Positions 1 through 6,131 of a DNA stretch of 8,733 nucleotides are shown here, one piece after another. The stretch comes from Sphingomonadales bacterium (lineage in GTDB: Bacteria; Pseudomonadota; Alphaproteobacteria; Sphingomonadales; Sphingomonadaceae), in NCBI GenBank assembly GCA_028868335.1, contig JAGWUU010000129.1, positions 1 through 8,733 of the forward strand, in the 5' to 3' direction. The notes under the pieces are model-generated. The model did not search any database. It was given only the letters and a program-made list of their open reading frames with translations, and had not been told where the DNA came from. Position numbers and translations under genes: made by a program. The number at the start of each line of letters is the position of its first letter. Positions within the stretch are counted from its first letter, which is position 1.

Positions 1-1
1 C

Positions 2-1657
2 GAACTGGCGCGCGATCCCGCGCCGGGCACCACCGGCATCGCCCACACCCGCTGGGCGACCCACGGCGCGCCCACTGCCGCCAATGCCCACCCCCACGCG
101 ACTGCGGTGCTGGCGCTGGTCCACAACGGGATCATCGAGAACTTCCGCCAGTTGAAGGAAGCGCTGAGCGCGCGCGGGCGCAAGTTTGAAAGCGATACCG
201 ATACCGAGGTGGTCGCCCACCTTCTGTCCGAACAGGTCGAGGCCGGGCTGTTGCCCGAGGAGGCGGTCAGGGTGGTCCTGCCGCAACTTCGCGGGGCCTT
301 CGCATTGGCTATCGCGTTCAAGGACCATCCCGACATGCTGATCGGCGCACGGCTCGGGTCGCCGCTGGTGCTGGGCTATGGTGAGGGGGAGACGTTCCTC
401 GGGTCCGACGCGCTGGCGCTCGCGCCGCTGACCCAGCGAATCAGCTACCTTGATGAAGGCGACTGGGTGGTGGTGCGGCGCGATGGCGTGCAGGTGTTCG
501 ACAAGGATAACCATGCCGTCACCCGCGAGATCACCACCTCGGGCGCATCGGCGGCGGAGATCGAGAAGGGCAATTTCCGCCACTTCATGCAGAAGGAGAT
601 CTTCGAGCAGCCGACCGTGGTGGCGCAAACGCTGCGCAGCTACATCCGCCAGGTCGACCAGTCGGTCGCGCTGCCGCAGTTCGATTTCGACCTCTCCAGC
701 ATCAACCGTGTCACCATCGTCGCCTGCGGCACCAGCTATTATGCCGGGATGGTCGCCAAGTATTGGTTCGAGCAGTTCGCACGGCTCCCCGCCGACATCG
801 ATTTCGCCAGCGAGTTCCGTTACCGCGAACCGGTGCTTGAGCCAGGCGGACTGGCGCTGTTTATCTCGCAGAGCGGTGAAACCGCTGATACGCTCGCCGC
901 GCTTCGCCACTGCAAGGAGCAGGGGCAGACCATCGCGGTGGTGGTCAACGTCCCGACCAGTTCGATGGCGCGCGAGGCTGACCTGCTGTTGCCTACCCAC
1001 GCCGGGCCGGAAATAGGCGTCGCCAGCACCAAGGCCTTCACCTGCCAGCTTGCCGTGCTTGCGGCGCTGGCGGCGCACATGGCGGTGAAGCGCGGGCGGA
1101 TGGACCGCACGGAAGAAAGCGAGGTGGTCAAGCACCTGCTCGAAACCCCGGCCAGCCTCAATGCCGCGCTGGCCCATGACGACGAGATCGCGGCCATGGC
1201 GCACCTCATAGCGCCAGCGCGCGACGTGCTGTACCTCGGGCGTGGACAGGACTATCCGCTGGCGCTCGAAGGGGCGCTGAAACTCAAGGAAATCAGCTAT
1301 ATCCATGCCGAAGGCTATGCCTCGGGCGAGATGAAGCATGGCCCGATCGCGCTGATCGACGAGGCGGTGCCGGTGATCGTCCTCGCGCCGTCTGGTCCGC
1401 TGTTCGAAAAGACCGTCTCCAACATGCAGGAAGTCCGAGCACGCGGCGGCAAGATCGTGCTGATTTCCGACCGCGAAGGGCTCGACGAAGCGGGCGAGGG
1501 CTGTCTCGCCACGATCGAGATGCCCAAGGTCCACCCGCTGATCGCGCCGATGGTCTATGCTGTCCCGGTGCAGCTTCTCGCCTACCACGTCGCCACGGTG
1601 AAGGGCACCGATGTTGACCAGCCGCGCAATCTTGCCAAGTCGGTGACGGTGGAATGA
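2..1657 (+). CDS. glmS: glutamine--fructose-6-phosphate aminotransferase (isomerizing), 5' end cut by window
   Basis: GlmS makes glucosamine-6-phosphate from fructose-6-phosphate and glutamine in the cytosol, the first step towards UDP-GlcNAc for peptidoglycan and LPS. The reading frame is open from base 2, with 551 residues visible. Recalled E. coli GlmS has 609, and alignment by eye suggests about 57 N-terminal residues lie upstream, including the catalytic N-terminal Cys. The glutaminase domain shows TGIAHTRWATHG, AHPH and VHNGIIEN. The isomerase part has two SIS domains: CGTSYYAGM (from base 724), SQSGETADTLA and EIGVASTKAFT in the first, then LGRGQDYPLALEGALKLKEISYIHAEGYASGEMKHGP in two conserved blocks in the second. 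The C-terminus ends DQPRNLAKSVTVE, including the conserved near-terminal Lys that closes over the sugar site. An internal GTG at base 107 is not the start, because conserved GlmS sequence continues upstream of it. The stop overlaps the next gene's ATG (ATGA). Identity is very secure. Confidence 0.97.
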   Translation, partial: ELARDPAPGTTGIAHTRWATHGAPTAANAHPHATAVLALVHNGIIENFRQLKEALSARGRKFESDTDTEVVAHLLSEQVEAGLLPEEAVRVVLPQLRGAFALAIAFKDHPDMLIGARLGSPLVLGYGEGETFLGSDALALAPLTQRISYLDEGDWVVVRRDGVQVFDKDNHAVTREITTSGASAAEIEKGNFRHFMQKEIFEQPTVVAQTLRSYIRQVDQSVALPQFDFDLSSINRVTIVACGTSYYAGMVAKYWFEQFARLPADIDFASEFRYREPVLEPGGLALFISQSGETADTLAALRHCKEQGQTIAVVVNVPTSSMAREADLLLPTHAGPEIGVASTKAFTCQLAVLAALAAHMAVKRGRMDRTEESEVVKHLLETPASLNAALAHDDEIAAMAHLIAPARDVLYLGRGQDYPLALEGALKLKEISYIHAEGYASGEMKHGPIALIDEAVPVIVLAPSGPLFEKTVSNMQEVRARGGKIVLISDREGLDEAGEGCLATIEMPKVHPLIAPMVYAVPVQLLAYHVATVKGTDVDQPRNLAKSVTVE

Positions 1658-2022
1658 AAGTAACCGGCGGCTGCCATTGCGGCGCGGTGCGTTTCACTGC
1701 CGAGGTTCCCGAGGCGGTGGAGGTGCTGGACTGCAACTGTTCGATCTGCACCATGACCGGCTTCATCCACCTGATCGTCCCCCATGGCGACTTTGTGCTG
1801 GAGAGCGGGGCCGAGGCGCTGCAATCCTATCGCTTTGGCACGGGCGCGGCGGAACATCTCTTTTGTCGGACCTGCGGCATCAAGAGTTATTACCAGCCGC
1901 GATCGCACCCCGGCGCCTGGAGCGTGAACCTGCGATGCCTCGATCCCGGCCACGGATTGGCGGTGAAGGTCGACGCCTTCGACGGGCGGAACTGGGAATC
2001 GGCGCACGCCTCGCTGAAATAG
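1654..2022 (+). CDS. GFA/CENP-V family zinc-binding protein
   Basis: This 122-residue protein has the cysteine layout of the GFA (glutathione-dependent formaldehyde-activating, Mss4-like) fold. It has a CxC at C7/C9 (GGCHCGAVRF), CxCxxC at C27/C29/C32 (DCNCSIC) and CxxC at C71/C74 (CRTCGIKSYY). In characterised GFA proteins, C7/C9/C71/C74-type cysteines hold a structural zinc and the middle triplet holds the second zinc. Length is normal for a single-domain member. The family name comes from one enzyme reported to speed S-hydroxymethylglutathione formation. Most members have no proven reaction, so the substrate here is unknown. The ATG overlaps the glmS stop by ATGA, implying translational coupling. 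No separate strong Shine-Dalgarno is visible. Family call is confident; function is not. Confidence 0.9.
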   Translation: MKVTGGCHCGAVRFTAEVPEAVEVLDCNCSICTMTGFIHLIVPHGDFVLESGAEALQSYRFGTGAAEHLFCRTCGIKSYYQPRSHPGAWSVNLRCLDPGHGLAVKVDAFDGRNWESAHASLK

Positions 2023-2024
2023 GG

Positions 2025-2069
2025 CAATCGTTCATTCGTCGCACCGGCTTTACGCGGCGATAACGATTG
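2025..2069 (+). other. composite stem-loop between the GFA gene and the GGDEF-EAL gene
   Basis: Perfect 8-bp outer arms CAATCGTT (2025-2032) and AACGATTG (2062-2069) enclose a second 7-bp stem. The inner arms are TCGTCGC (2036-2042) and GCGGCGA (2054-2060), with one G-U pair. The terminal loop is 11 nt and there is a small 3/1 internal bulge. It starts just after the upstream stop codon and ends about 18 nt before the annotated GTG start. No clear U-tract follows (only GGCGGTTTAG), so it is not a standard intrinsic terminator. It could attenuate read-through, protect the 3' end of the glmS-GFA transcript, or mask the next start. Pairing was found by eye, with no energy calculated. Confidence 0.45.
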
Positions 2070-2087
2070 GCGGTTTAGACTGCCGAC

Positions 2088-4442
2088 GTGAGCAAGAAGT
2101 CTATCGCCCCGTCGCTGCCCAGGGTTCTTCCCGTCATGGCCGTCCTTGGATTGAAGGATCCAGGGGAGGGCGACTGGACGCGAATGCGCGGCCTGCAATA
2201 TTCCAGCCTCGCAAAAGTGACAAAGCTGCGGATCGCCTCGCACTTGCTGGCGGCCTTCGGCGTGTGCTGGATTTACTACCCGTTTGTCCACATTGCGATC
2301 CTCGGCGGCTGGCTCGCCGCGCTTGGCGGAACGCTCTATTATGGTGCGCAGATCGACAACGCGCTGGTTGACGCCGACCGGCGCCGGATCGGCAAGGACG
2401 AGGTCCAGAGCCAGACCCGCGCGGCAATCGCCAATGCACTGGTCTGGGTTTCGACACTGGCGCTGTTTTCGCCCTATGGGGATCTGAAAGCGCAACTGGA
2501 ACTGTGGGCGGTCTGCGCCATGCTGATGACCGCCTGCGCGGTCATGCTTCCCGCAGTGCCGCTTGCCAACCTGATGTTCGCCGGCATTGTCGGAATAGGG
2601 GCGATCGTAAGTTTCATCTACGCCCATAGCTTTGAAATGGTTGTGGTTTCGATGCTGTTCATCGCGGTGGTGGTGCGCGGCGCGATCGAGAACGCGCGCT
2701 CGTTCCTTACCGCGCGCGTTGCCGAAGCCGGGATGGCCGAGCGCAACGAGGTGGTTTCCCTGCTGCTCAAGGAATTCGAGGAGGGCGAGGCTGACTGGCT
2801 GTGGCAGATCGACACGTCGCGCCGGGTACGCTCGGTCAGCCCGCGGTTCGCCTTTGCGCTGGGATTGGCGTCGGACGAGATCGACGGCAAGCCGTTCATC
2901 CAGCTCGTCGCCGGGCCTGCCTGGGAAACCGGACAATTCCCCTCCAGCCTTCACGACCTGGCTGAGCGGCTCAAGCGTCGCGAAAGTTTTTCCAACCTGC
3001 TCGTCCGCGTGACCATTGGCGGACACCAGCGCTGGTGGGAACTGTCGGGCACGCCCAAGCTTGACGACGACGGCAACTTCGATGGCTTCCGCGGGGTCGG
3101 GTCCGACGTTACCGAGCAACGCGAAAGCTCTGACAAGATCGCGCACATGGCGCGCTACGATACGCTCACCGGTTTGCCCAACCGCATGATGGTGACCGAG
3201 GCGCTAGGCGAGGCGATGCGCTATGCCGATCAGTGGCGGACCCGCTGCGCCTTCCTGATGATCGACCTCGATCGGTTCAAGGCGGTCAACGATACCCTGG
3301 GCCATCTTCTCGGCGATCAGTTGCTGGCCAAGGTTTCCGAACGGCTGCGCTCGATCGTATCCGACAACGAGCTGTGTGGCCGTCTGGGCGGTGACGAATT
3401 TGCCGTCGTGGTGCGCGATGCCTCGGATCATACGCGGGTCGAGCGCGTTGCTCGCGCGGTGATCGAAGTGCTCTCGCGCCCTTACGAGATCGACCACCAC
3501 ACGCTCTACATCGGCGCCAGCGTCGGTTCGGCGATCGGCCCGCGCGATGGCTCGACGGTCGAAACGCTGATGCGCAACGCCGACCTTGCGCTCTATCGCT
3601 CGAAGGAAGAAGGCGGCGGGCAGCACTTCGGCTACGAACCCGAACTGCACGCGCTGGCGGAAGAGCGTCGCAAGCTCGAATTCTCGCTGCGCCGCGCGCT
3701 CGAACGCGATGAATTCGTGCTCAACTATCAGCCGGTTGTCGATGCCGCGGACGAAAACATCGTCAGCTTCGAGGCACTGCTGCGCTGGAACAGTGAAGAA
3801 CATGGCCTGGTCAGTCCTGCCAAGTTCATTCCGCTGGCCGAGGATACCCGCCTGATCGTGCCGATTGGCGAATGGGTGCTGCGCGAGGCCTGCCGCGAGG
3901 CGGTCCGCTGGCCCGGCAACGTCAAGGTGGCGGTCAACGTCTCGGGCGAACAACTGCTCGACACCCATTTCATCCAGAGCGTCGTCAGCGCGCTGCACCA
4001 GACCGGCCTTGCCGCGCAGCGCCTGGAAATCGAGGTGACCGAATCGATCTTCGTGCGCGATGCGATCACCGCGCGCGCGGCGCTGGAACAGATCATGGCG
4101 CTGGGTTGCGGCATCGCGCTCGACGATTTCGGGACGGGATATTCCTCGCTGGCCTATATCCGCAACCTGCGCTTCTCGACGATCAAGGTCGATCGCAGCT
4201 TCGTCCAGGGTGCGGCGACCGGCAGTCCGGAAAGCCTGGCGATCATCCGTGCCGTGGTGGCCATGGCGGAGAGCCTGGAAATGTCGACGACCGCCGAGGG
4301 CGTGGAAACCGAAGCGGAATTGCACGTCATCCGCCAGCTCGGCTGTCGCAAAATCCAGGGTTACTACTACGGTCGCCCGATGCCCGCGGTGGAAGCGCGG
4401 GCTCTGTTCGGCGTGCCGACGCTGCAACGCGTCAGCGCATAG
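2088..4442 (+). CDS. membrane-anchored PAS-GGDEF-EAL cyclic-di-GMP synthase/phosphodiesterase
   Basis: This 784-residue (from GTG) inner-membrane signalling protein should make and/or break c-di-GMP. After a soluble leader come about six hydrophobic segments (roughly residues 51-66, 67-86, 112-128, 137-159, 160-179, 183-199), not assigned to a named sensor family. A PAS domain follows (about 234-345, starting DWLWQID, closing DVTEQR), then GGDEF (about 352-517) and EAL (about 535-775). GGDEF is intact at 434-438, with DLDRFKAVND upstream. The inhibitory RxxD I-site position reads SDNE, so it is absent. The EAL side keeps E562 (EALLRW), N617, E649/E652 (EVTES), D679/D680 (DDFGTGYSSL), K700 and E737, the known metal and catalytic set, plus QGYYYGRP. 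Start is uncertain. TAG at 2076 blocks further extension and GTG 2088 has no clear Shine-Dalgarno. ATG 2136 (MAVLGLKDPGEGDW) or ATG 2184 are in frame, and all lie before the first TM helix. It converges on purQ with a 3-nt gap. Confidence 0.93.
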   Translation: MSKKSIAPSLPRVLPVMAVLGLKDPGEGDWTRMRGLQYSSLAKVTKLRIASHLLAAFGVCWIYYPFVHIAILGGWLAALGGTLYYGAQIDNALVDADRRRIGKDEVQSQTRAAIANALVWVSTLALFSPYGDLKAQLELWAVCAMLMTACAVMLPAVPLANLMFAGIVGIGAIVSFIYAHSFEMVVVSMLFIAVVVRGAIENARSFLTARVAEAGMAERNEVVSLLLKEFEEGEADWLWQIDTSRRVRSVSPRFAFALGLASDEIDGKPFIQLVAGPAWETGQFPSSLHDLAERLKRRESFSNLLVRVTIGGHQRWWELSGTPKLDDDGNFDGFRGVGSDVTEQRESSDKIAHMARYDTLTGLPNRMMVTEALGEAMRYADQWRTRCAFLMIDLDRFKAVNDTLGHLLGDQLLAKVSERLRSIVSDNELCGRLGGDEFAVVVRDASDHTRVERVARAVIEVLSRPYEIDHHTLYIGASVGSAIGPRDGSTVETLMRNADLALYRSKEEGGGQHFGYEPELHALAEERRKLEFSLRRALERDEFVLNYQPVVDAADENIVSFEALLRWNSEEHGLVSPAKFIPLAEDTRLIVPIGEWVLREACREAVRWPGNVKVAVNVSGEQLLDTHFIQSVVSALHQTGLAAQRLEIEVTESIFVRDAITARAALEQIMALGCGIALDDFGTGYSSLAYIRNLRFSTIKVDRSFVQGAATGSPESLAIIRAVVAMAESLEMSTTAEGVETEAELHVIRQLGCRKIQGYYYGRPMPAVEARALFGVPTLQRVSA

Positions 4443-4445
4443 GGA

Positions 4446-5123
4446 TCAGGCGTCAGCCAGGGCCTTGATCGCGCTTTCGAACAAGGCCCGGCCATCGGTG
4501 CCACCCTGTTCGCGTTCGATCATCCGTTCGGGGTGCGGCATCATGCCCAGCACATTGCCCGCGGCGTTGAGCACTCCGGCGATGTCACGGGCGGAACCGT
4601 TGACCTGTTCGGCATAACGGAACGCCACGCGGCCTTCGCCTTCGATCCGGTCGAGCGTGGCATCGTCGGCGAAATAGTTGCCATCGTGGTGCGCAACCGG
4701 GATCAGGATTTCCTCACCCGCGTCATAGCCGGATGTGAACAGGCTCTGGTTGTTGGATACGCTCAGGCGCACCTCGCGGCAGACGAAGTTCATGCCTGCG
4801 TTGCGCAGCAGCGCGCCGGGGAGCAGGCCGGATTCTGTGAGGACCTGAAAGCCATTGCAAACGCCCAGCACCGGCACGCCCTTGTTCGCCGCGGCGATCA
4901 CTGCCTGCATGATCGGGCTGCGCGCCGCCATCGCGCCCGAACGCAGGTAGTCGCCATAGGAAAAGCCGCCGGGCAGGGCGATGAAATCCAGCCGTTCGGG
5001 AAGTTCGGCATCTCCGTGCCAGACGCGGTGCGGGGCCGCGCCCGAAATCTTCTCCAGCGCGTCGGCCATGTCCCGATCGCAGTTGGAGCCGGGAAAGGTG
5101 ATGACGGCGCTGCGGAAGCTCAT
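4446..5123 (-). CDS. purQ: phosphoribosylformylglycinamidine synthase subunit PurQ (glutaminase)
   Basis: PurQ is the glutamine amidotransferase subunit of FGAM synthase, step four of de novo purine synthesis. It releases ammonia that passes to PurL, with PurS bridging the complex. The 225-residue protein is full length for the small bacterial type. It starts AVITFPGSNCDRDM, has PGGFSYGDYLRSGA (51-64), the nucleophile Cys89 in GVCNGFQ, and the His197/Glu199 pair in PHPER. These make a complete class I triad. The ATG overlaps the purS stop by 4 nt. A GAAAGG Shine-Dalgarno (5132-5137) sits 8 nt upstream, the same sequence and spacing as for purS, which supports the start. It is the last gene on this strand here. 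Its stop lies 3 nt from the stop of the convergent c-di-GMP gene. purL is not in the window. Confidence 0.97.
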   Translation of the reverse strand: MSFRSAVITFPGSNCDRDMADALEKISGAAPHRVWHGDAELPERLDFIALPGGFSYGDYLRSGAMAARSPIMQAVIAAANKGVPVLGVCNGFQVLTESGLLPGALLRNAGMNFVCREVRLSVSNNQSLFTSGYDAGEEILIPVAHHDGNYFADDATLDRIEGEGRVAFRYAEQVNGSARDIAGVLNAAGNVLGMMPHPERMIEREQGGTDGRALFESAIKALADA

Positions 5124-5356
5124 GCGGCGAGCCTTTCGATGCGGTAATTCTCGATCACCATGTTGGCGAGGAGCTTGCTGGCCATTTCTTCCAACTGACC
5201 GTCGGTGACGCTGGGATCAACCTCAAGCTCGATCATCTTGCCGGCGCGCACGTCGTTTACGCCGTGGATGCCCAGCCCCTCGATCGCGTGGTGGATCGCC
5301 CGGCCCTGCGGGTCGAGTACCCCGTTCTTGAGGCTGACATATACGCGGACCTTCAT
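5120..5356 (-). CDS. purS: phosphoribosylformylglycinamidine synthase subunit PurS
   Basis: PurS is the small structural subunit that assembles PurL and PurQ into FGAM synthase and helps form the ammonia route between them. The 78-residue protein starting at ATG 5356 has the typical family opening MKVRVYVSLKNGVLDPQG and the motif LGIHGVNDVRAGKMIELEV, with normal length of about 80. A GTG at 5365 would add three residues (VSV). I prefer the ATG because GAAAGG (5365-5370) lies 8 nt before it, and the GTG would overlap that Shine-Dalgarno. The stop overlaps the purQ start (ATGA), so the two are co-translated. purC, often found upstream of purS in alphaproteobacteria, is not adjacent. The next gene is a divergent regulator, so purS is first in its operon. 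Confidence 0.95.
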   Translation of the reverse strand: MKVRVYVSLKNGVLDPQGRAIHHAIEGLGIHGVNDVRAGKMIELEVDPSVTDGQLEEMASKLLANMVIENYRIERLAA

Positions 5357-5364
5357 GACGCTCA

Positions 5365-5370
5365 CCTTTC
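5365..5370 (-). promoter_or_regulatory. Shine-Dalgarno deciding the purS start
   Basis: The minus-strand sequence GAAAGG sits 8 nt before ATG 5356. The same hexamer at the same spacing precedes purQ (5132-5137). It overlaps the alternative GTG at 5365, which argues for the ATG start of purS. Confidence 0.7.
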
Positions 5371-5400
5371 GCGGGCGGTGGGGGTAGGGACTCGCCCGCG

Positions 5401-5429
5401 CCTATGCCCCCAGAAGCGCGCCGGGGCAA
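5401..5429 (-). promoter_or_regulatory. candidate purSQ promoter (weak)
   Basis: On the minus strand TTGCCC (5424-5429) lies 17 nt before CATAGG (5401-5406), giving a predicted transcription start near 5394 and a leader of about 38 nt to ATG 5356. The -35 matches 4 of 6 consensus bases and the -10 only about 3 of 6. Spacing and position are right but the match is weak in GC-rich DNA. No PurR-like operator or purine riboswitch was recognised. Confidence 0.3.
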
Positions 5430-5439
5430 GGTGCGGCGC

Positions 5440-5461
5440 AGCCGTGCCGTCCGGCTTTTTT
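5440..5461 (+). terminator. small hairpin followed by a T-run, upstream of the tetR promoter
   Basis: AGCCG (5440-5444) and CGGCT (5452-5456) form a 5-bp stem with a 7-nt loop, followed directly by a T-run ending at 5461. On the + strand this resembles a short intrinsic terminator. No + strand gene ends nearby, so it could only stop transcripts reading antisense through purQS. The T-run also runs into the tetR -35, so it may simply be promoter sequence. The stem is short and the call is tentative. Confidence 0.25.
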
Positions 5462-5488
5462 GACCTGCTCGCCCGCACTTGTTTATAA
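5460..5488 (+). promoter_or_regulatory. sigma70-type promoter of the tetR-hlyD-ABC operon
   Basis: TTGACC (5460-5465) is separated by 17 nt from TTATAA (5483-5488). A one-base shift gives TATAAC (5484-5489) with an 18-nt spacer. The -35 matches 5 of 6 consensus bases, and this is the most AT-rich patch of a GC-rich window. The predicted start near 5495 gives a 5' UTR of only about 19 nt before ATG 5514, with no Shine-Dalgarno. The -10 lies inside the left arm of the palindrome described separately, as expected for an autorepressed gene. Confidence 0.65.
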
Positions 5489-5507
5489 CTGACTGGTCAG
5501 TTATAAA
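5482..5507. promoter_or_regulatory. 26-bp palindrome, probable TetR-family operator
   Basis: Two perfect 12-nt inverted arms, TTTATAACTGAC (5482-5493) and GTCAGTTATAAA (5496-5507), flank a TG centre. It ends 6 nt before the start codon of the adjacent TetR-family gene and covers the promoter -10 and the predicted transcription start. TetR-family dimers usually bind palindromes of this size next to their own gene, and the core GACTGGTC resembles known TetR-family sites. Binding would block RNA polymerase, so autorepression of the whole operon is the likely role. The inducer is unknown. Confidence 0.8.
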
Positions 5508-5513
5508 TCCGGC

Positions 5514-6131
5514 ATGCCGCGGCCGACCGTCCCGACTCGCCGATCGGATATTCTTCTCGCCGCGCGTGCGGGCTTCAGCGCGCGCGGTTTCGCGGCAACG
5601 CGGATGGACGACATTGCCCGGGCCGCCGGAATATCCAAGGCCGCGCTCTATCTGCAGTTCGCCTCGAAGGAGGCGCTGTTCGAAGCCATGGTCAACGAGC
5701 TGATCGAAACCATGCTTCCCCAGGCTGCTCCGGCCGATTTCGGAGATCTTCCCGCCGAAGCCATCTTGCGGCGGTTCATCGCCTTTCTCAGCGCGCGGAT
5801 CACCAGCGCGGAAATGGCGTTCGTTCCCCGCGTAATCATCGGTGAAGGTGCGAACTTTCCCGAACTGGCGCGATTCTATCACGACAAGGTGATCGGGCGG
5901 GGGCTGGGCATTGTCGAACGGATCGTGCGCCATGGACTGGAACGCGGGGAATTCGCCTGTGCCGATATTACCCAGGCCTGTCGCTCGATCATCGGTGGGG
6001 TTCTGCTCGCCGCGATCTGGAAAACCACCTTCGAGCCGGTCGGGGCAAAGCCGATCGACACGACGGCGATGGCCCAGGCCCACGCCGACACCGTCCTCAA
6101 CGGCTTGCTGAGAAGGACCGAGACAGCATGA
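5514..6131 (+). CDS. TetR/AcrR-family transcriptional regulator, probable local repressor of the export operon
   Basis: This 205-residue protein has a typical TetR N-terminus. MPRPTVPTRRSDIL leads into a DNA-binding domain with the helix-turn-helix at about residues 31-52 (MDDIARAAGISKAALYLQFASKEALFEAM). The C-terminal half (about 60-205) is the helical ligand-binding and dimerisation part. By eye it looks closest to AefR-like C-terminal domains (FVPRVIIGEGANFPELARFYHDKV), but that subfamily call is tentative. ATG 5514 is the only sensible start, because the next Met is inside the helix-turn-helix. No Shine-Dalgarno precedes it, so initiation may use a short leader. Its stop overlaps the HlyD-type gene start by ATGA. 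This places it as first gene of the operon, behind a palindromic operator. It most likely represses itself and the transporter until a ligand binds. The ligand cannot be read from the sequence. Confidence 0.93.
   Translation: MPRPTVPTRRSDILLAARAGFSARGFAATRMDDIARAAGISKAALYLQFASKEALFEAMVNELIETMLPQAAPADFGDLPAEAILRRFIAFLSARITSAEMAFVPRVIIGEGANFPELARFYHDKVIGRGLGIVERIVRHGLERGEFACADITQACRSIIGGVLLAAIWKTTFEPVGAKPIDTTAMAQAHADTVLNGLLRRTETA

Noticed and set aside
2049..2079. Possible promoter for the c-di-GMP gene (TTTACG, 19 nt, TTTAGA)
   Set aside because: Both boxes match poorly, the spacer is too long and it overlaps the stem-loop. Not good enough to annotate.
1890..3146. Long minus-strand open frame (418 codons) across the GFA gene and the first part of the c-di-GMP gene
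   Set aside because: It lies opposite two confidently identified genes, crosses their boundary, and its Arg/Pro/Asp/His-rich translation resembles no family. It is a typical high-GC antisense shadow.
3204..4427. Long minus-strand open frame (407 codons) opposite the GGDEF-EAL domains
   Set aside because: It mirrors conserved catalytic sequence on the + strand and has low-complexity composition with no recognisable motif.
4429..4457. 8-bp direct repeat GCGTCAGC (4429-4436 and 4450-4457) flanking the convergent stop codons
   Set aside because: It is short, GC-rich and within coding ends of both genes, with no mobile element or attachment-site context. It is probably chance.
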